Notes under the pieces: model-generated
Told to the model about the DNA's origin: nothing
Seen by the model: the letters and a program-made list of their open reading frames with translations, nothing else
The model's database searches: none
In this document: in pieces, positions 60,271-64,000 of the stretch
How positions within the stretch are numbered: the stretch's first letter is position 1
Layout: each line of letters starts with the position of its first letter
Origin: UMGS882 sp045598975
GTDB taxonomy: Bacteria > Bacillota > Clostridia > Oscillospirales > CAG-382
Assembly: GCA_045598975.1 (NCBI GenBank)
Contig: JAZRVE010000099.1
Span: forward strand, 8,337 to 72,336
DNA: 64,000 bases
Direction: 5' to 3'
Translations under genes and position numbers: made by a program

Positions 60271-61656
60271 ATGGACGAAAAATACGTAAGCGAGATCGTG
60301 GCAAGCGTTGTCAGAAGCATGACGGGAAACGCCGGCGAAAAGAAGCAGAAGGGTGTGTTTCCCACCATGACGGAGGCGCTCGCCGCCGTGGATAAAGCCT
60401 ATAAGCAGTACCGCTCGTACAGCATTGAACAGCGGGAAAAAATGATACAGAAGATCCGCGAATTTACCCTTGCGGAAGCCGAAAACATGGCTCGCCTCGG
60501 CGTGGAGGAGACCGGCATGGGACGTGTCGCCGACAAGATCATCAAGCATGAGCTTGTCGCCAACAAGACGCCCGGCACGGAGGACTTGCATCCGACGGCA
60601 TGGAGCGGCGACTGCGGGCTGACGCTCGTCGAGATGGCGCCTTACGGCGTTATCGGCAGTATCACGCCTTCCACCAACCCCAGTGAAACGGTCATCTGCA
60701 ACTCCATCGGCATGATCGCGGGCGGCAACGGCGTCGTCTTCAATCCGCACCCGCATGCCTGCCGCACGGCGAACTACGCGGTCGATCTTGTCAACCGCGC
60801 CATTCTCGAAGCCGGCGGACCGGAAAACTTAGTCGTCACGGTCGAAAAGCCGACCAAGGAATCCTCCGACGAAATGATGCAGTCGCCCATCGTCCGGATG
60901 CTTGTGGCAACCGGCGGACCGGGCGTCGTCAAGGCACTGCTGTCCTCCGGCAAAAAGGCCATCGGTGCCGGTGCCGGCAACCCGCCCGTCATCGTGGACG
61001 ACACGGCGGATATCGAAAAGGCGGCAAAGGATATCGTGGCGGGCGCTTCGTTCGACAACAACCTGCCGTGTATCGCGGAAAAAGAGTGCTTCGCTTTCGA
61101 CAACATCGCGGACGATCTCATCCGGTATATGCAGAGCAACGGCGCTTACCTCATCAAGGGAGAGCAGATCGACAAGCTCGTCAAGACCTGCCTCATCGAA
61201 AAGAACGGAAAATACGGCATCAATAAGGACTGGGTAGGCAGAGACGCCTCCAAGTTCCTCAAAGTGCTCGGCATCGAATCGGATGCCCGCCTCGTCATCT
61301 GCGAGGTGCCGGAGATGCACCCGTTCGTGCAGGTGGAAATGATGATGCCGGTGCTCGGCATCGTGCGTGTGAAGACCATTGACGAAGCCATCGAAATGGC
61401 AGTCAAGGCAGAGCACGGCAACCGCCATTCGGCGCACATCCATTCCAAGAACGTCGATCACCTGACGCGCTTTGCCAAGGCGGTCGAGACCACCATCTTT
61501 GTCAAGAACGCGCCTTCCTATGCCGGCATCGGCGCAGGCGGCGAAGGGTATACCACCTTTACCATTGCAGGACCTACCGGCGAGGGACTGACGGCCGCGC
61601 ATTCCTTTACGCGTGCAAGACGCTGTGTGCTGGTCGACGGGCTGCACATTGTCTGA
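60271..61656 (+). CDS. Microcompartment-type CoA-acylating aldehyde dehydrogenase (EutE/PduP-like)
   Basis: Converts acetaldehyde or propionaldehyde, CoA and NAD to acyl-CoA inside a bacterial microcompartment. The 461-residue protein has the catalytic cysteine C267 in FDNNLPCIAEKE. Other features are GSITPSTNPSETV, TGGPGVVKALLSSGKKAIGAGAG (in part) and GIGAGGEGYTT. Residues 2-18 form an amphipathic helix (DEKYVSEIVASVVRSM) followed by a loop, the usual encapsulation peptide. The ribosome binding site is distant (AAAGGAAGG about 16 bases upstream). BMC-T and pduL follow. Confidence 0.92.
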   Translation: MDEKYVSEIVASVVRSMTGNAGEKKQKGVFPTMTEALAAVDKAYKQYRSYSIEQREKMIQKIREFTLAEAENMARLGVEETGMGRVADKIIKHELVANKTPGTEDLHPTAWSGDCGLTLVEMAPYGVIGSITPSTNPSETVICNSIGMIAGGNGVVFNPHPHACRTANYAVDLVNRAILEAGGPENLVVTVEKPTKESSDEMMQSPIVRMLVATGGPGVVKALLSSGKKAIGAGAGNPPVIVDDTADIEKAAKDIVAGASFDNNLPCIAEKECFAFDNIADDLIRYMQSNGAYLIKGEQIDKLVKTCLIEKNGKYGINKDWVGRDASKFLKVLGIESDARLVICEVPEMHPFVQVEMMMPVLGIVRVKTIDEAIEMAVKAEHGNRHSAHIHSKNVDHLTRFAKAVETTIFVKNAPSYAGIGAGGEGYTTFTIAGPTGEGLTAAHSFTRARRCVLVDGLHIV

Positions 61657-61686
61657 CAGACGGCGAAAGGATAGGAAAAATACAGC

Positions 61687-62337
61687 ATGAATGCACTGGG
61701 AATGATAGAGGTATACAGCTTCACGACAGCCGTGTACTGTGCCGATATTATGGTCAAAACGGGCAACGTCCGGCTGATCGCCTTTGACCGCAACCGTCCC
61801 TTCAATCCGGGCTTTCCGGTGCCGCTCATCATGGCGGCGAAGATCGAGGGAGACGTAGCGGACGTCAAGGCGGCGGTGGAAGCGGGAAAAGCATACGCCG
61901 AGAAAAAAGGGCATTTCATCGTGTCGCACATCATTCCGCGACCGGGTGAAAAGGTCGAGAAAATGGCGTATCTCAACGACATCAACCGGGATAAATTCAA
62001 CAAAAAGCTGCCGAAGAATTTCTTCGGCGTTACGGAATTTCCGCGGGTTTCGGGAAGCGACAACGCGCTCGGACTGTTGGAGGTGCAGGGGCTTGTCTCG
62101 TCGATCGAGGGGCTGGATGCCATGCTCAAAACGGCGGACGTGCGGCTCGTGCATACCGAAAAGCGGCTCGGCGGACGGCTCGTCACGCTGATTGTCGCGG
62201 GCAAGGTGGACGCCGTCACGAGCGCCGTCGAGCGCGGCAAGGTGCGGGCGGAGACGCTCGGCACCGTATACGGAACGGAAGTCATTCCGCGGCCGCATCC
62301 GGAACTGCTCAAATTCTTCGATATGAGCGATCGGTAA
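61687..62337 (+). CDS. Tandem-domain BMC shell protein (BMC-T)
   Basis: A 216-residue microcompartment shell protein with two fused BMC domains (about residues 2-85 and 125-205). The domains begin NALGMIEVYSFTTAVYCADIM and NALGLLEVQGLVSSIEGLDAML (each in part). Such proteins form pseudohexameric trimers whose central pore can pass larger molecules or electrons (PduT/EutL types). No conserved cysteine for a PduT-type iron-sulfur cluster is obvious at a pore position. It is the only shell protein in the window. AAAGGATAGG precedes it. Confidence 0.9.
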   Translation: MNALGMIEVYSFTTAVYCADIMVKTGNVRLIAFDRNRPFNPGFPVPLIMAAKIEGDVADVKAAVEAGKAYAEKKGHFIVSHIIPRPGEKVEKMAYLNDINRDKFNKKLPKNFFGVTEFPRVSGSDNALGLLEVQGLVSSIEGLDAMLKTADVRLVHTEKRLGGRLVTLIVAGKVDAVTSAVERGKVRAETLGTVYGTEVIPRPHPELLKFFDMSDR

Positions 62338-62352
62338 GGAGTACAGAGAATT

Positions 62353-62991
62353 ATGTATGATGAAAAAGTGATTGCCGAAGCCGTCCGCAAGGCGGTGGAA
62401 CAGCTTTCGGCGGGTGAGGATCAGAAGGTAAAGATCGGTATTTCCGCCCGTCACGTCCACCTTTCGCGGGAGGATCTGGATACGCTGTTCGGAAAAGGCT
62501 TTGAACTGACCAAAAAGAAGACGCTCATGGGGCGTGAGTATGCATCGGAGCAGACGGTGACGCTTGTCGGACCGTCCTTGCGGGCGATCGAAAACGTCCG
62601 GGTGCTCGGACCTGTGCGCAAGCACACGCAAGTGGAAATTTCGCGTACCGACACCTTTGTTTTGAAGGTCAGTCCGCCCGTCCGTCCGTCGGGCGAGATC
62701 GCGGGCTCGGAGCGCATGGTGCTTGTTGGTCCCAAGGGAACGGTCTATCTGAAAGAGGGCGTCATCATTGCCAACCGGCATATCCATCTGACGCCGGAAT
62801 ATGCCGAGAAGAACGGCATCAAGGACGGGGACTACGTCGACGTCATGGTGGAGAGCATCAAGCCGACCAAATTCTTTGACGTGCAGGTGCGTGTGCGGGA
62901 CGATTTCAACGTGGAGATGCACATCGACACGGACGACGCCAATGCGGCGGGGCTGAAAAACGGCGACGCCGTTACCATTCTGAAAAAATGA
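62353..62991 (+). CDS. pduL: Phosphate propanoyltransferase PduL
   Basis: Transfers the acyl group from CoA to phosphate, recycling CoA inside the microcompartment and feeding acyl-phosphate to ATP production. The 212-residue protein has the zinc-binding ISARHVHLS and NRHIHLTPE, the GPVRKHTQVEISRTD segment, and the C-terminal FNVEMHIDTDDANAAG. The N-terminal helix YDEKVIAEAVRKAVEQL resembles that of the aldehyde dehydrogenase two genes upstream and is probably an encapsulation peptide. A terminator follows directly. Confidence 0.93.
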   Translation: MYDEKVIAEAVRKAVEQLSAGEDQKVKIGISARHVHLSREDLDTLFGKGFELTKKKTLMGREYASEQTVTLVGPSLRAIENVRVLGPVRKHTQVEISRTDTFVLKVSPPVRPSGEIAGSERMVLVGPKGTVYLKEGVIIANRHIHLTPEYAEKNGIKDGDYVDVMVESIKPTKFFDVQVRVRDDFNVEMHIDTDDANAAGLKNGDAVTILKK

Positions 62992-63003
62992 TTTAAGTAC
63001 ACG

Positions 63004-63035
63004 AAAACGGAGCAGACGGTGTCTGCTCCGTTTTT
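63004..63035 (+). terminator. Terminator of the BMC operon
   Basis: CGGAGCAGAC (63008-63017), loop GGT, GTCTGCTCCG, then TTTTT. Confidence 0.9.
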
Positions 63036-63240
63036 ATCGGTGGCGGCAGCGGAAGCCTGCGGCTTCACCCAATCCGCGAGTGTAAGCGAGCGGAAACAAC
63101 AGCCATGGTGTCCCGCGGTTAAGGGGCGTGCCCACCAAACAACGGCGGGCACGCCGGATAGAGGCAGGAAGTAGGATAGGGACGTATTTAACCACAGCAT
63201 CCCTTTCCGCAAATTATGAATTTCCGGAAGCAGCCCAACC

Positions 63241-63440
63241 GTTTGCACAATAAAAATATAACCGAGCCGCAGGGCTCGGTTTTTGGTGTGATATAGTTGG
63301 TGATATGTGGCAAATGTTCGCACCGCCGCAAATCTCCAAACGGAGCGCCCTGCGCGCAGTCGGCATTGCGGCGTCGGGGGACTTGGGGGCGAGCCCCCAA
63401 GTTGCCTTTTTGCAACTTTTTCGTCAACACGAAAAAGTTG
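63241..63440. repeat. Dispersed hairpin-rich repeat, copy 2
   Basis: The second copy of the element at 23141-23341. It has the same order: GTTTGCACAA start, GC-rich hairpin (CCGAGCC/GGCTCGG), core CGCACCGCCGCAAAT at 63319, second hairpin (ACTTGGGGGC/complement), and the closing hairpin CAACTTTTTCGT/ACGAAAAAGTTG at 63413-63440. Only the stems and core are conserved; loops differ. The gene-free stretch 63036-63512 holds nothing else I can name. Confidence 0.75.
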
Positions 63441-63512
63441 AATCGTCTCTTCGCGCCGTATGCGGCGCAAAATTGCCCGCCGGGATTATCCGGCGGGCAC
63501 AAAAAACATTTA

Positions 63513-64000
63513 TCAGAACTTGATTCTTTCTGCGATATAAGCCTTGACGTCCTCGATCTTGATGCGCTCCTGCGCCATGGTGTCGCGGTCGCGGATGGTC
63601 ACACAGCCGTCGGTCTCGGAATCAAAGTCGTAGGTGATGCAGAGCGGCGTGCCGATCTCATCCTCGCGTCTGTAACGCTTGCCGATGGAGCCGGCCACGT
63701 CGTAGTCGATCATGAAGTCCTTCTGTAAATCCTGATACAGCGCCGTCGCCTTTTCCGATAACTTCTTGGAAAGCGGCAGGACAGCCGCCTTGTAAGGCGC
63801 AAGGAACGGATGCAGACGAAGCACGGTGCGTACGTCGCCGCCTTCGAGCTCTTCTTCGTCGTAGGCGTCGCACAGGAAGGCGAGCACGCTGCGTTCGACG
63901 CCGAGAGACGGCTCCACCACGTAGGGGATGTAGCGCTCGTTGGTCTCGGGATCGAAGTACGAAAGATCCTTGCCGGAGGTGTTCTGATGCTGCGTCAGAT
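63513..64000 (-). CDS. glyQS: Glycyl-tRNA synthetase, single-chain type (3' part)
   Basis: The C-terminal part of the homodimeric class II glycyl-tRNA synthetase; the N-terminus lies beyond the window. LTQHQNTSGKDLSYFD, YIPYVVEPSLGVERSVLAFL and HPFLAPYKAAVLPLSKK are diagnostic. The anticodon-binding domain ends in TIRDRDTMAQERIKIEDVKAYI. The frame is open to the window edge. Confidence 0.95.
   Translation of the reverse strand, partial: LTQHQNTSGKDLSYFDPETNERYIPYVVEPSLGVERSVLAFLCDAYDEEELEGGDVRTVLRLHPFLAPYKAAVLPLSKKLSEKATALYQDLQKDFMIDYDVAGSIGKRYRREDEIGTPLCITYDFDSETDGCVTIRDRDTMAQERIKIEDVKAYIAERIKF

Noticed and set aside
60829..62922. 697-codon frame antisense to the BMC operon
   Set aside because: It covers three well-supported genes on the other strand and shows no family features.
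1..64000. CRISPR arrays, tRNA or rRNA genes, insertion sequences
   Set aside because: No regularly spaced direct repeats, no tRNA-like cloverleaf with a TTCGA arm, no rRNA sequence and no transposase frame were seen on reading; a tRNAscan or ISfinder run could still reveal a missed short gene.

Overview
The window looks like chromosomal DNA of a GC-rich, anaerobic, gut-type Clostridia (Bacillota, probably near Oscillospirales). This is inferred from gene content and order, strong AGGAGG-type ribosome binding sites, near-consensus TTGACA-N17-TATAAT promoters, single-chain glycyl-tRNA synthetase, YqeK/RsfS/LCP and rnc-smc-ftsY neighbourhoods, and the MEP isoprenoid genes. No rRNA, tRNA, CRISPR array, transposase or phage module was seen.

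Regions. 0-4.7 kb: a lipoprotein-anchored barnase with barstar, a DUF4091/GH123-like protein, a PHP phosphatase, a PfkB kinase remnant and a nucleoside deoxyribosyltransferase. 4.7-6.7 kb: an AT-rich type II restriction-modification cassette. 6.7-9.8 kb: two tandem M55 peptidases, a YhcH protein and an Sfp-type transferase. 9.9-13.2 kb: a partner-switching module (membrane PP2C phosphatase fused to an RsbW-like kinase domain, plus a STAS protein) and an S1 protein. 13.4-21.4 kb: oligopeptide-binding lipoprotein, rsmA, rpsO, pnp, an RsuA/RluB-type pseudouridine synthase and azlCD. 21.5-26.6 kb: an accessory stretch with AT-rich parts, containing a lipoprotein behind an attenuator-like leader, a hairpin-rich repeat, an XRE regulator facing a palindromic operator, and a DUF6273 membrane protein. 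26.6-30.6 kb: HtrA protease and an SLH-domain surface protein.

30.7-51.4 kb is a long minus-strand housekeeping block: rlmA, mnmA, rpsU, leuS, rsfS, LCP, yqeK, nadD, yhbY, rdgB, ftsY, smc, a radical SAM protein, rnc, plsX, topA, dprA and a SpoU methyltransferase. 51.7-54.1 kb carries ispD-ispF and two membrane proteins on the plus strand. 54.1-54.5 kb holds two tandem double-glycine leader peptides, one frameshifted. 54.8-60 kb is again minus strand: MBL hydrolase, membrane protein, galK, M18 aminopeptidase, lytic transglycosylase and coaE. 60.2-63 kb is a three-gene bacterial microcompartment operon (acylating aldehyde dehydrogenase, BMC-T shell protein, PduL) behind a perfect consensus promoter. 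A second copy of the hairpin repeat and the 3' end of glyQS close the window.

The most interesting signals are the four-segment attenuator leader at 21.55-21.74 kb, the minimal BMC operon whose two enzymes carry look-alike N-terminal targeting helices, the tandem GG-leader peptides, the surface barnase/barstar pair, the long hairpin ahead of pnp, and the two-copy hairpin repeat.
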